Part shown: in pieces, positions 15,089 to 23,404 of the stretch
How positions within the stretch are numbered: the first letter of the stretch is position 1
Layout of the letters: every line of letters begins with the position of its first letter
Origin: Candidatus Peribacter sp.
GTDB taxonomy: Bacteria; Patescibacteriota; Gracilibacteria; Peribacterales; Peribacteraceae
Assembly: GCA_018652955.1 (NCBI GenBank)
Contig: JABIBA010000013.1
Location: forward strand, 228,253-292,252
DNA: 64,000 nucleotides
Direction of reading: 5' to 3'
Program-made: the position numbers and the translations under genes
Notes under the pieces: model-generated
Seen by the model: the letters and a program-made list of their open reading frames with translations, nothing else
Told to the model about the DNA's origin: nothing
Database searches by the model: none

Positions 15089-16870
15089 ATGGAACACAAT
15101 AAATCCATCGTTGTCCTCGATTTCGGAGGACAGTACGCGCACCTCATAGCGCGTAGAGTACGTCAATGCGGCGTATATTCGGAGATTAAGGATGCAGAGA
15201 CTTCCGCAGAGGAACTCAAAGGCGCTGCAGGAATCATCCTCTCTGGAGGGCCTCAAAGTGTGTATGACCCAAAAAGTCCTCAGGGAGATCCTGCACTATT
15301 TGATCTTGGCATCCCAGTACTTGGTATTTGCTATGGATTGCATTGGATGACAAAGGCACTAGGAGGAGAGGTTTCTGAGGGGAAGACGAAAGAGTACGGA
15401 AAGACAAAGATACATATAGAAGATAGCGAGTGGAGTGAGGCTGACGGTATTCCACAAGATTTGACAGTCTGGATGAGTCACGGAGATGAGGTATCTAAAC
15501 TTCCTGATGGGTTTACGCGCGTAGCTACATCCGATGCGTGTGCAAATGCAGGATTTACTCACAAAGAAAAAAAATTCTTTGCAGTACAGTTTCATCCAGA
15601 GGTAACGCATACGGAATACGGAGAGCAAATGCTCGCAAACTTTGTAAAGCAATGTGATGCTGATCCGTGGAGTATCAAAAGTTATACAGAACACATTGGA
15701 GAGTACCTCAAAAAAGAAGTGGGAGATCGCAAAGTATTTATGCTGGTGTCTGGTGGAGTAGATAGTACTGTCGCATTTGTATTGCTCAATAAAGTTCTTG
15801 GAGAAGATCGTGTACAGGGGCTGTATGTCGACACAGGAATGATGAGGAAAGATGAGACAGTGCAGATCAAGAAAGCCTTTGATGCACTAGGAATTAATAA
15901 TCTTCGTATCGAAGATGCATCAGAATACTTTATTAAAAAACTTACCGAAGTGTATGAGCCAGAAGCAAAGCGATGGATTATTGGTGATGCATTTTTGTCA
16001 GTACAAAAACGAGTGAGTGAAGAGATGAATTTAAAAATGGAAGATGGATGGATGCTCGGACAAGGAACAATTTATCCTGATACGATCGAGACAGGGGAGA
16101 CTAAGAACGCGGATAAAATTAAAACACATCACAACAGAATTCCTGAGATTCAAAAAATGATGGAAGAAGGATTTGTTGTAGAGCCACTTCGAGAACTCTA
16201 TAAAGATGAAGTACGTGCACTCGGGGAAGAGCTTGGCTTGCCGCATGATCTTGTATGGAGGCATCCGTTCCCAGGTCCAGGTCTAGGGGTGCGTATTCTC
16301 TGTGCCAAAGAAGCAGAGCACGCCACTGATACATTAGATATTTCTATCGCACATGCACCACTTCCTATTAAGTCTGTAGGAGTGCAGGGTGACGGAAGAA
16401 GTTACCGGCACGCTGTTGCACTCTTTAACGATCAGAAATTTGCAAATGCGGAGTGTTGGGATCTTTCGACATCTATTCCGAATGCATCAGAAGATTTCAA
16501 TCGCGTACTTATGTGTACTTCGCATACGAGTGCTCCGGAGTTTGTGTTTTCTCCAGGATACATCACTGCATCTCGAGCAGAAATATTGCGTGATGCCGAT
16601 GCCATTGCTCACGAAGAGATGGTGAAGGCAGGACTCTATGAATCTATCTGGCAGTTCCCTGTGGTACTGCTCCCATTTGGAACAACCGAAGGAGGAGTGT
16701 CGATTGTACTGCGGCCTGTAGAAAGCCAAGAGGCGATGACGGCGAATGCTGTAGATCTTCCAAAAGAAGTAGTAGTAAGCATGACGAAGCGATTGCTTTC
16801 CCTAGACGGCGTCGACATCGTATTTCAGGATCTTACGCATAAGCCACCAGGGACCATAGAATGGGAGTAG
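15089..16870 (+). CDS. guaA: GMP synthase (glutamine-hydrolysing), long form
   Basis: Makes GMP from XMP, glutamine and ATP. Order: class I amidotransferase (VLDFGGQYAHLIARRV; nucleophile Cys81 in GICYGLHWM; His169 and Glu171 in FHPEVTH), ATP-pyrophosphatase with P-loop VSGGVDSTVA near 220-228, then a C-terminal dimerisation region ending KPPGTIEWE. At 593 residues it is about 70 longer than the E. coli enzyme. The extra part follows HPFPGPGLGVRIL and contains LPIKSVGVQGDGRSY ahead of a second LRDADAIAHEEM...FPVVLLPF segment. This order resembles eukaryotic GMP synthetases, with two dimerisation subdomains, rather than the short bacterial form. The sequence is continuous, so this is not a frameshift artefact. 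Confidence 0.95.
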   Translation: MEHNKSIVVLDFGGQYAHLIARRVRQCGVYSEIKDAETSAEELKGAAGIILSGGPQSVYDPKSPQGDPALFDLGIPVLGICYGLHWMTKALGGEVSEGKTKEYGKTKIHIEDSEWSEADGIPQDLTVWMSHGDEVSKLPDGFTRVATSDACANAGFTHKEKKFFAVQFHPEVTHTEYGEQMLANFVKQCDADPWSIKSYTEHIGEYLKKEVGDRKVFMLVSGGVDSTVAFVLLNKVLGEDRVQGLYVDTGMMRKDETVQIKKAFDALGINNLRIEDASEYFIKKLTEVYEPEAKRWIIGDAFLSVQKRVSEEMNLKMEDGWMLGQGTIYPDTIETGETKNADKIKTHHNRIPEIQKMMEEGFVVEPLRELYKDEVRALGEELGLPHDLVWRHPFPGPGLGVRILCAKEAEHATDTLDISIAHAPLPIKSVGVQGDGRSYRHAVALFNDQKFANAECWDLSTSIPNASEDFNRVLMCTSHTSAPEFVFSPGYITASRAEILRDADAIAHEEMVKAGLYESIWQFPVVLLPFGTTEGGVSIVLRPVESQEAMTANAVDLPKEVVVSMTKRLLSLDGVDIVFQDLTHKPPGTIEWE

Positions 16871-16916
16871 AGTGTCAAGATTAAATGCGTAACGCTGGAC
16901 CTATTTAGTCGTTTGT

Positions 16917-17522
16917 ATGTTAGAATATGGCATCTCTATGAATGATATTGATATTCAGCAAAAGGTTCTCCCAGAGTACGTACGACGTGCTCAGGAAGGC
17001 TGTACGGAGTCTTTTAGTAAGATCTACGATATGTATTTCTTGCAGGTGTACCGCTATACTGCCTTTAGAGTGCCAAACGAGGTAGCTGAGGACTTGGTAG
17101 CAGACATCTTTGTAAAAGCATGGGAAAAGCTCCATACGTACCAAGAACGTAAGAATGTGCCATTTGCGGCGTGGTTATTCCGTATTGCCCGCCACAAGGT
17201 TATCGACTCCTATAGAACACACCGTGGGTTTGAGGAAATCCCAGAAGAGCTGATAGATAGAGATGTCTTTAATAAAGCTGATACAAAGGTAGGACGTGAT
17301 GAGATGCTCAAGATGGTTAATGCTTCTATGGAGCATCTACCTGCTAGATACCGTGAAGTACTCCTCTTGTCGTATATGGCAGATCTTCCTCACAGCGAAA
17401 TAGCTCGTGTATTGCATATTACAGAGGGTGCTGTGCGCATCCTTAAGCATCGAGCCCTTAAGAAGCTCGAAGTTCTTTTGCCAGAAAATATCAAAGAATA
17501 TCGTGCTGTTTATGCCATTTAA
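16917..17522 (+). CDS. RNA polymerase sigma factor, ECF-type sigma-70
   Basis: Extracytoplasmic-function sigma factor of 201 residues (or 194 if started at the second ATG, 16938, MNDIDIQQ). The sigma2 region is SFSKIYDMYFLQVYRYTAFR...EDLVADIFVKAWEKLHTY with FAAWLFRIARHKVIDSYR. The sigma4 helix-turn-helix is LPARYREVLLLSYMADLPHSEIARVLHITEGAVRILKHRAL. It is followed 39 nt later by a FecR-type membrane protein that probably acts as its anti-sigma factor. Both genes look co-transcribed. Confidence 0.92.
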   Translation: MLEYGISMNDIDIQQKVLPEYVRRAQEGCTESFSKIYDMYFLQVYRYTAFRVPNEVAEDLVADIFVKAWEKLHTYQERKNVPFAAWLFRIARHKVIDSYRTHRGFEEIPEELIDRDVFNKADTKVGRDEMLKMVNASMEHLPARYREVLLLSYMADLPHSEIARVLHITEGAVRILKHRALKKLEVLLPENIKEYRAVYAI

Positions 17523-17561
17523 TGTGTAACAGAAGCCAATTAACCTCGTTATAACTATCAC

Positions 17562-19484
17562 ATGACTCCAGAAAAGTTCCTCAAAGGCCTCCAAAAAGAT
17601 CTTCACCCGAGTGCAGATCTAAAAGCCAGAATACAGAAGTCTGTGCAGTCACGTATTACATCTGAAAGTCCGCTGTTTTCAGATCTTCGATCTGCTGTTA
17701 CACCTAAAAAGGTATTACAGAAAACAGTATGGAGTCGTATCTCTTCTCAGATTGAATTACCTCAAGCAGATACGTTTACACGTATCAAGATTGCCTTCCA
17801 GCCATCTGCAGAACTTAAAGAACAGATCAAGGCACGCGTCCTAGCAAGCCTTGAGCCTGTGCAACAAATTGCATACTGGCCACTGACGCTCAAATGGACT
17901 GCTGCGTTTGCGCTCTTTGGGATTCTAGTCCGCATTAGCCCAATGCTCTTTATAGCTTCTCCTACTGTTGCTGACACAGAGGCGTTACTTATCCCTACTA
18001 CAGGTAATGTATATGTTTCTGTCGAAGGAATGCAGGTAGAGGTTGAAAGACAGATGACACTTTTACCGGGGATGATGATTCAGACCGGTGAAGGTGAGGT
18101 AACGTTTATTTTAAATGACGATGGCGCAGCGCGACTTGCTCCTTATACAACAGTAACAATTAATGATGTTTCTGACAGACTTGAGGTCGCGTCGGAAATA
18201 TTACCAAGCATTACATTACATAGTGGTAAATTGTGGATGTATGGCATCACGCCAAAGCCAACACGTCAGCTTGCAGTAAAGACTCGTAATGGTTTGGTTG
18301 CTGTTAACGAAGGAAGTGTATCGATTGCTGTTGAGGATGAGGTTGCGGTAGAAGTATTTGATAGAAGCGCTACTGTGTATCGCAATGGAGAGCCAACATT
18401 TTTAACATCTGGTGAACGTATTGCACTTTCTGATGACAAGGTTCTTCTTGTTAAGAAAATTCCAGCCAAATGGTATCAGTACACTTGGGCAGATCAGAAC
18501 CTTAAACGTGATGCGGTACATCGTCATGACATCGCACAGATGCAGCACGAGCGTCGTATTGCACAGGCGGGCATTCTGCCAAGTTCTCCTATGTACAATG
18601 TAAAACGTTTTGCAGAGCTCATGGATTTGTGGATGACATTTGGCCAAGAAGAGAGCTTGAAAAAGCAGTTACAGGTAGCAGAGAACAGACTTAATGAAGC
18701 TGCAGCACTTATCTACAATGGAGATGAGGCAGGTATTGTTCTCGAGGAATACCGTGACACATTGCAGGCTATTGCTGGTGGTGAACATCACGGAAGCCTC
18801 GCAGAGTTCCTCGTTCAACGTGCACTCGTAGAATCTGCAGCGCAGATGTCTGCAGCACTTCCTGGAGATGAGTCGTATGTTATTAAAAAGATGGTATTAG
18901 AAACAAGTGCAGAACTATCTGACGGTCTTGCAAGGCAAGAAGACGCTCAGGGAACACTACTGATTGATGGACTAGCTGTCATGATGCGATCTGCAGATGA
19001 AGGACGTATTGATCTTGTACAGTCTGTGTGGTCTGACTTGCACCCGTACGTATTGACGCTAGAAAATGAAGAGCTCTCACTAGACCCTGCTATCTATAAA
19101 GAAGCAAAAATGCTTCTTTCGTTCTTAGCATCGTCTCTGCATATTGCTAACAAGCGTGGAGCTTCAGTAGATCCAGAACTTCTTGATGATATTGCGATGT
19201 ATCTTCCTGCACCTAAAGACACTACAGATGTTTCTCTTTCCGAAGAGGAGGTAATGCATATTGTTATGACGATCAAAGAAAAGATTTTTGTGTACCACAT
19301 GACACAGTCTCGTATTAATCAGTTCATTGCAGAGATCAAGGCATTGAATGGTCACCCAGACCAAGGGCGTATCTTGCGTCGATTGGCACTCAACTTGCCT
19401 GATGGACCAGAAAGCTTCCCTCAGAGGGTATACAAAGAGATCGTGAAGCTACGATGGGAATATGCAGCGGGAGAAGTCATATAA
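17562..19484 (+). CDS. FecR-domain membrane protein, probable anti-sigma factor
   Basis: 640 residues. The cytoplasmic N-terminus (about 1-100) has three helical repeats beginning PEKFLKGLQKDLHPSADLKARI, with LKARIQKSVQSRI and LKEQIKARVLASL echoing each other. A single transmembrane helix follows near 107-128 (WTAAFALFGILVRISPMLFI). A FecR-like beta domain spans about 145-300 (GNVYVSVEGMQVEVERQ, LLPGMMIQTGEGEVTFIL, TVYRNGEPTFLTSGERIAL). The C-terminal part has a DUF5667-like helical segment (MYNVKRFAELMDLWMTFGQEESLKKQL). The layout fits a membrane anti-sigma factor for the preceding ECF sigma factor; what it senses is unknown. Confidence 0.82.
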   Translation: MTPEKFLKGLQKDLHPSADLKARIQKSVQSRITSESPLFSDLRSAVTPKKVLQKTVWSRISSQIELPQADTFTRIKIAFQPSAELKEQIKARVLASLEPVQQIAYWPLTLKWTAAFALFGILVRISPMLFIASPTVADTEALLIPTTGNVYVSVEGMQVEVERQMTLLPGMMIQTGEGEVTFILNDDGAARLAPYTTVTINDVSDRLEVASEILPSITLHSGKLWMYGITPKPTRQLAVKTRNGLVAVNEGSVSIAVEDEVAVEVFDRSATVYRNGEPTFLTSGERIALSDDKVLLVKKIPAKWYQYTWADQNLKRDAVHRHDIAQMQHERRIAQAGILPSSPMYNVKRFAELMDLWMTFGQEESLKKQLQVAENRLNEAAALIYNGDEAGIVLEEYRDTLQAIAGGEHHGSLAEFLVQRALVESAAQMSAALPGDESYVIKKMVLETSAELSDGLARQEDAQGTLLIDGLAVMMRSADEGRIDLVQSVWSDLHPYVLTLENEELSLDPAIYKEAKMLLSFLASSLHIANKRGASVDPELLDDIAMYLPAPKDTTDVSLSEEEVMHIVMTIKEKIFVYHMTQSRINQFIAEIKALNGHPDQGRILRRLALNLPDGPESFPQRVYKEIVKLRWEYAAGEVI

Positions 19485-19523
19485 TTAGTGGATCATCACC
19501 ATTAAATAGTGAATACTGTGATT

Positions 19524-20084
19524 ATGTACTCAATCGCAGAACTTAAGAAAGGCCGAGCAATCATAGTAGATGGAGACCCGTATCTTATTACGTGGAATCA
19601 GTTTTCTAAAGCTGCTCGTCAGGGTGGTGTGATGGCGACGAAGATGAAGAACCTTAAGTCAGGTTCTGTTATTCAAAAAACATTCCAGGGAAACGATAAG
19701 CTTGCACCTGCGGATGTTGGGTATCGTAAAGTGCAGTATCTATACGGAGATGGATCGAGTTTTACTTTTATGGATCTCAGTTCGTATGATCAGTTTGAAC
19801 TTACAGAGGATATGCTAGGTGATAGTGTAAAATTCCTCTCCGAAGGACAGGAGTTAGATGCAATGGTGTTCGAAGAAATTCCAATCGGGATAAAATTACC
19901 TCCAACAATTGATGTAAAGGTAGTCGAGACTATTCCAGGAGTTAAAGGAGATACAGCAACTGGCGGAACAAAGCCTGCAACGCTAGAGTCTGGAATTACG
20001 GTAAACGTTCCTTTGTTTATTAACGAAGGAGACAACGTCAAAGTAAACACAGAGAGTGGTGAGTATATGAGTCGAGTAGACTAA
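19524..20084 (+). CDS. efp: Elongation factor P with arginine at the modified-loop tip
   Basis: EF-P relieves ribosome stalling at polyproline stretches. 186 residues from the ATG at 19524 (MYSIAELKKGRAIIVDG); a GTG at 19509 adds five residues and is less likely. All three beta-barrel domains are present, ending VPLFINEGDNVKVNTESGEYMSRV. The tip loop reads QFSKAARQGGVMATKMKNLKSG. By ungapped alignment to E. coli EF-P, the residue in the place of modified Lys34 is Arg32. Pseudomonas EF-P also has an arginine there, which is rhamnosylated by EarP; no EarP gene lies in this window. The 3' end overlaps gatB by 4 nt. Confidence 0.93.
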   Translation: MYSIAELKKGRAIIVDGDPYLITWNQFSKAARQGGVMATKMKNLKSGSVIQKTFQGNDKLAPADVGYRKVQYLYGDGSSFTFMDLSSYDQFELTEDMLGDSVKFLSEGQELDAMVFEEIPIGIKLPPTIDVKVVETIPGVKGDTATGGTKPATLESGITVNVPLFINEGDNVKVNTESGEYMSRVD

Positions 20085-21517
20085 ATCTTCTTCTTTAAGA
20101 TCTCGTTTACTTTTCCAGGGTTCGCTTGGCCTTTTGATTCTTTCATGACAAAGCCAACAATAGCTCCGAGGGCTTTCTCGTTACCACCCTTGTAGTCCTC
20201 AATGGCTTTAGGATTCGCGTCGATAGCTTGCTGTACAAGATCTTCGATCGCTCCGTCATCAGAGATTTGCTGCATGCCTTCTGCTTCAATAATCGTAGAG
20301 GCATTCTTGCCAGTCTCTACCATCTTCTGAAGCACGTCTTTTCCTGCATTAGAGGAGATAGTTCCATCATCGATCTTTCCTACAAGCTCGAGCATTGCAT
20401 CTGCATCTGGGCCTTCGGCTACTTCTTTTTCTGCAGCATTTAAGAATCCTAGAAGCTGAGTAAGCACCAAGCTTGATGCACGCTTTGCGTCTGTCTTGCT
20501 GCGGATAGCTTCGAACATTGTTTGTAGTGTAGATTGATCTATTAGCTGTAGAGCCTGCTTCTCATCGAGTCCTAGGCTTATGTATTCATCTTTAAGCTCT
20601 CTTGGAAGCTTAGGCAGCGATGCTGCAATCACATCGATTTCTTTTTGATCAAACTCGAGTGGTGGAATATCTGGTTCTGGGAAGTATCGGTAGTCATCTG
20701 CGGTTTCTTTATCACGCAGCATCTTTGTTTTACCTTCGTCATCTATCCATCCAACAGTGATATCACCTGGCAGTGGACCATCTGTATCCCAGTGTTTTCG
20801 CAGCCTCTTTTCTTCGTATTGCAGAGCACGCTCGAGAGACTTAAACGAGTTGAGGTTTTTAATTTCACTTCGTGGGTTTAGCTTCTCAGTTCCTTTTTCT
20901 CTTAAAGAGATCGATGCATCAAAACGCATCATTCCTTTAAACATATCTGCTTCAGAAGCTTTAACTGCGATTAGTATTCTTCGTAACTCCTGTGCGAAGG
21001 CAACAGCCTCATCTGCACTGCGGAGATCTGGCTCAGTCACAATTTCCATAAGCGGTGTTCCTGCACGGTTGTAGTCACAGAGAGTTGTACTTCCTTTGTG
21101 CGTAAGTTTTCCTGCATCGTTTTCCATGTGGAGTCTCGTGATGCCACATTCTTTACTTTCGGTTACGTTTCCTGATGTATCAAACATGTCATATGTAACA
21201 GCTCCCTTACTAGAGAGTGGGAAGTCATACTGAGAAATCTGAAATCCCATTGGAAGATCTGGATAGAAGTAGTGCTTACGATCAAAGTGATTACTTAAGT
21301 TGATACTGCATCCAATCGCGAGTGATGCCTTGATAGCTTTTTCTATAGCAGTAGCATTTGGAACAGGAAGAGTACCGGGGTGTCCCATGCAAATAGGGCA
21401 GACAGTTGTATTCGGTTGCTTTCCGAATGCATCGTTATCACACCCGCAGAACATCTTCGTCTTTGTGCTCATCTGGGCATGTACTTCTAGGCCAATGATT
21501 ACTTCCAAGTCAGACAT
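20081..21517 (-). CDS. gatB: Asp-tRNA(Asn)/Glu-tRNA(Gln) amidotransferase subunit B
   Basis: tRNA-binding and kinase subunit of GatCAB, which amidates misacylated Glu-tRNA(Gln) or Asp-tRNA(Asn). 478 residues, normal length. N-terminal EVIIGLEVHAQMSTKTKMFCGC, the CPICMGHPGTLPV motif with zinc-ligand-type cysteines, the LPMGFQISQYDFPLS segment and a C-terminal YqeY-like tail (NPKAIEDYKGGNEKALGAIVGFVM) are all present. The start overlaps the stop of def by 1 nt (TAATG), giving an exonuclease-def-gatB operon. gatA and gatC are not in the window. Confidence 0.96.
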   Translation of the reverse strand: MSDLEVIIGLEVHAQMSTKTKMFCGCDNDAFGKQPNTTVCPICMGHPGTLPVPNATAIEKAIKASLAIGCSINLSNHFDRKHYFYPDLPMGFQISQYDFPLSSKGAVTYDMFDTSGNVTESKECGITRLHMENDAGKLTHKGSTTLCDYNRAGTPLMEIVTEPDLRSADEAVAFAQELRRILIAVKASEADMFKGMMRFDASISLREKGTEKLNPRSEIKNLNSFKSLERALQYEEKRLRKHWDTDGPLPGDITVGWIDDEGKTKMLRDKETADDYRYFPEPDIPPLEFDQKEIDVIAASLPKLPRELKDEYISLGLDEKQALQLIDQSTLQTMFEAIRSKTDAKRASSLVLTQLLGFLNAAEKEVAEGPDADAMLELVGKIDDGTISSNAGKDVLQKMVETGKNASTIIEAEGMQQISDDGAIEDLVQQAIDANPKAIEDYKGGNEKALGAIVGFVMKESKGQANPGKVNEILKKKI

Positions 21518-21957
21518 TATTTGTAGTCTACAATTAAAATTCCATTAAGGTGATCAATTTCATGCTGAACTACACGAGCATCTAAGTCATGAAGCTTACG
21601 TTCTTGTTCTACTCCTTTTTCGTCGATATATCGGACTGTTATCTCAACTGGGCGAGTAACATCCACATTGATCTTTGGAAGGCTGAGACACCCTTCCTCC
21701 ATAGTACTCGTCTCTTCACTCTTCCAGATAACCTTTGGATTTACGAGGGGAGTCATCTTTCCATTAAAATTTGCAAGACAGAGACGAATGGATTTGCCAA
21801 CCTGAGGTGCTGCAAGCCCAAGCCCTTCTGCTTTTTTTACGGCTTGTTGCATGTCTTTAATAAGGTTTTTAACCTCTTTGGTAACCTGAGGGATCTTAGC
21901 GGCAACTGTCCTTAGTACCTCAGTATCCTGGCCTGTGACTATACGAAGTTTAGCCAT
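21517..21957 (-). CDS. def: Peptide deformylase
   Basis: Metallohydrolase that removes the formyl group from nascent N-terminal Met. 146 residues. All three family motifs are visible: GLGLAAPQVGKSIR (motif 1), EEGCLSLP (motif 2, metal-ligand Cys) and VQHEIDHLNGIL (motif 3, HExxH). It starts on the last base of the exonuclease stop codon and ends on the first base of gatB, so the three genes are translationally coupled. This is a housekeeping gene with nothing unusual in the active site. Confidence 0.96.
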   Translation of the reverse strand: MAKLRIVTGQDTEVLRTVAAKIPQVTKEVKNLIKDMQQAVKKAEGLGLAAPQVGKSIRLCLANFNGKMTPLVNPKVIWKSEETSTMEEGCLSLPKINVDVTRPVEITVRYIDEKGVEQERKLHDLDARVVQHEIDHLNGILIVDYK

Positions 21958-22538
21958 TACGCCACCATTCTCTGTTTTCCAGCGAGTTTTCGCAACTGTT
22001 CTGGGGTGTTTATATTATTGTCTTCTATCATCTTTAATAATGCCTGAGCGGTCATAAGGACATCTGGCATCGCTCTGTGACGGTCTTTGGGCATAGGAAT
22101 AGAGAGTCTTGCTGCAAGAGAGTCGAGGTTATGACGGAATTCACTTGGGTAGAGGCAGCGACTAAGGCGCATTGTGCAGAGACATTCTGGCATTTCGATG
22201 TATCCCCAGCAGAGCTCTTTTTCTGTGAGTAAGAAGTTCATATCGAAATCACAGTTATGCGCTACTAAGATAGAGCCTTTTGCAAATTCTAAAAACTGCG
22301 GTAGCACTTGGTCGATTGTTTGCGCTCCCGCAACGTCACTATCTTCAATGTGGTTAACGCGTTTTGCTTCCCATGGAATGCTCCGCTCGGGGTTTACGTA
22401 TTTAACAAAAGAAAGATCTTCACGAATAACACCATCTTCGATGCGCACTCCTGCAATCTCAATAATTTTGTCGCCCTTACGAGGGTCGAGCCCAGTGGTC
22501 TCTGTATCGAATACGGTGAACGAAGGTAGTTGTGACAT
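21957..22538 (-). CDS. DnaQ-like 3'-5' exonuclease (DEDDh)
   Basis: 193 residues, a stand-alone exonuclease similar to the DNA polymerase III epsilon proofreading domain. The DEDDh motifs are clear: FTVFDTETTGLDP (Exo I, Asp and Glu), LVAHNCDFDMNFL (Exo II) and HRAMPDVLMT (Exo III with catalytic His). It could proofread replication or trim RNA; that cannot be resolved. It is the first gene of the operon with def and gatB; TATAGT on the minus strand (22548-22553) stands 9 nt before its ATG. Confidence 0.88.
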   Translation of the reverse strand: MSQLPSFTVFDTETTGLDPRKGDKIIEIAGVRIEDGVIREDLSFVKYVNPERSIPWEAKRVNHIEDSDVAGAQTIDQVLPQFLEFAKGSILVAHNCDFDMNFLLTEKELCWGYIEMPECLCTMRLSRCLYPSEFRHNLDSLAARLSIPMPKDRHRAMPDVLMTAQALLKMIEDNNINTPEQLRKLAGKQRMVA

Positions 22539-22642
22539 CGGTGATTTACTATATCTGATTTAAGCTGTGACGCTAGCGAGTTTGGTTGACGTTCGACATG
22601 TAATGGTTGGAAGGTTTGGTGCTTTGATGGTTTAATCTTCTC

Positions 22643-23341
22643 ATGTCGCAAGAACCTATCACGACTGTTTCGATTGTTAGCAAATTGTCGAAACGGTATC
22701 CGGCAGCCGAATGCACACTCGATTGGAATACGCCGCTAGAGTTACTGGTGTCTACCATGCTTGCTGCACAGTGCACAGACAAGCGTGTGAACCAAGTTGG
22801 TAAAACGTTGTACCAGAAATACAAATGCCCAGAGGACTTTTTAAAAGTTTCTCAGGAGGAACTTGAAGTGGATATTCATTCATGTGGTTCATTTCGCGTT
22901 AAAGCGCGAGCCATTCAGGAGACGTGTACTACAATCATAAATGACTTTGACGGAGAAGTTCCGCGTACCATGAAACAGATGCTGACATTACGCGGTGTCG
23001 GTCGCAAGACTGCTGCGGTCGTGTTGCATACTGCCTTCGGTGTCGTCGAAGGCATTCCTATTGATACACATAACATTAGACTTCTTAACCGTCTTGGACT
23101 TGCAGATTCTCAAAACCAAGACAAAATTGAGCTGCAAATGATGGAGACAACTCCGAAGAAAGATTGGCCAAAACTTTCACATTTATTAGTGGCTCATGGA
23201 CGTGCTGTTTGCAGTGCTAGAAACAGGGATTGTCCAAATTGTCCTTTCCAAGAAAATTGCCCTTCTTCGCAAACACAAGGTAAAACAGACCTATGGAAAG
23301 GTAAAAAAACATCAAAAGTGAGGAAGATTACAACTCGGTAA
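22643..23341 (+). CDS. nth: Endonuclease III
   Basis: Base-excision DNA glycosylase and AP lyase for oxidised pyrimidines. 232 residues. The helix-hairpin-helix LTLRGVGRKTAAVVL contains the catalytic lysine, and GIPIDTHNIRLLNRLGL carries the catalytic Asp. The C-terminal [4Fe-4S] cluster ligands follow the exact C-x6-C-x2-C-x5-C spacing (CSARNRDCPNCPFQENC). A basic tail (WKGKKTSKVRKI) follows. It starts 104 nt from the divergent exonuclease gene. Confidence 0.96.
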   Translation: MSQEPITTVSIVSKLSKRYPAAECTLDWNTPLELLVSTMLAAQCTDKRVNQVGKTLYQKYKCPEDFLKVSQEELEVDIHSCGSFRVKARAIQETCTTIINDFDGEVPRTMKQMLTLRGVGRKTAAVVLHTAFGVVEGIPIDTHNIRLLNRLGLADSQNQDKIELQMMETTPKKDWPKLSHLLVAHGRAVCSARNRDCPNCPFQENCPSSQTQGKTDLWKGKKTSKVRKITTR

Positions 23342-23350
23342 AAAGCGCAC

Positions 23351-23378
23351 TTGATCTGATCTCAGATCTCCATACAAT
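23351..23378 (+). promoter_or_regulatory. Promoter with overlapping palindrome upstream of the thioredoxin-ccdA genes
   Basis: TTGATC (23351-23356) and TACAAT (23373-23378) are separated by 16 nt. A 7+2+7 inverted repeat, GATCTGA-TC-TCAGATC, lies at 23353-23368, over the -35 and spacer, where a repressor could block polymerase. The bound regulator is unknown. Confidence 0.45.
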
Positions 23379-23404
23379 GACGATATTCAATACCCCATAT
23401 TTTT

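Noticed and set aside
15089-16870. Frameshift or fusion as the reason for the long guaA
   Set aside because: The frame is continuous, and the extra region aligns in order with the long eukaryotic-type form, so it is a genuine variant.
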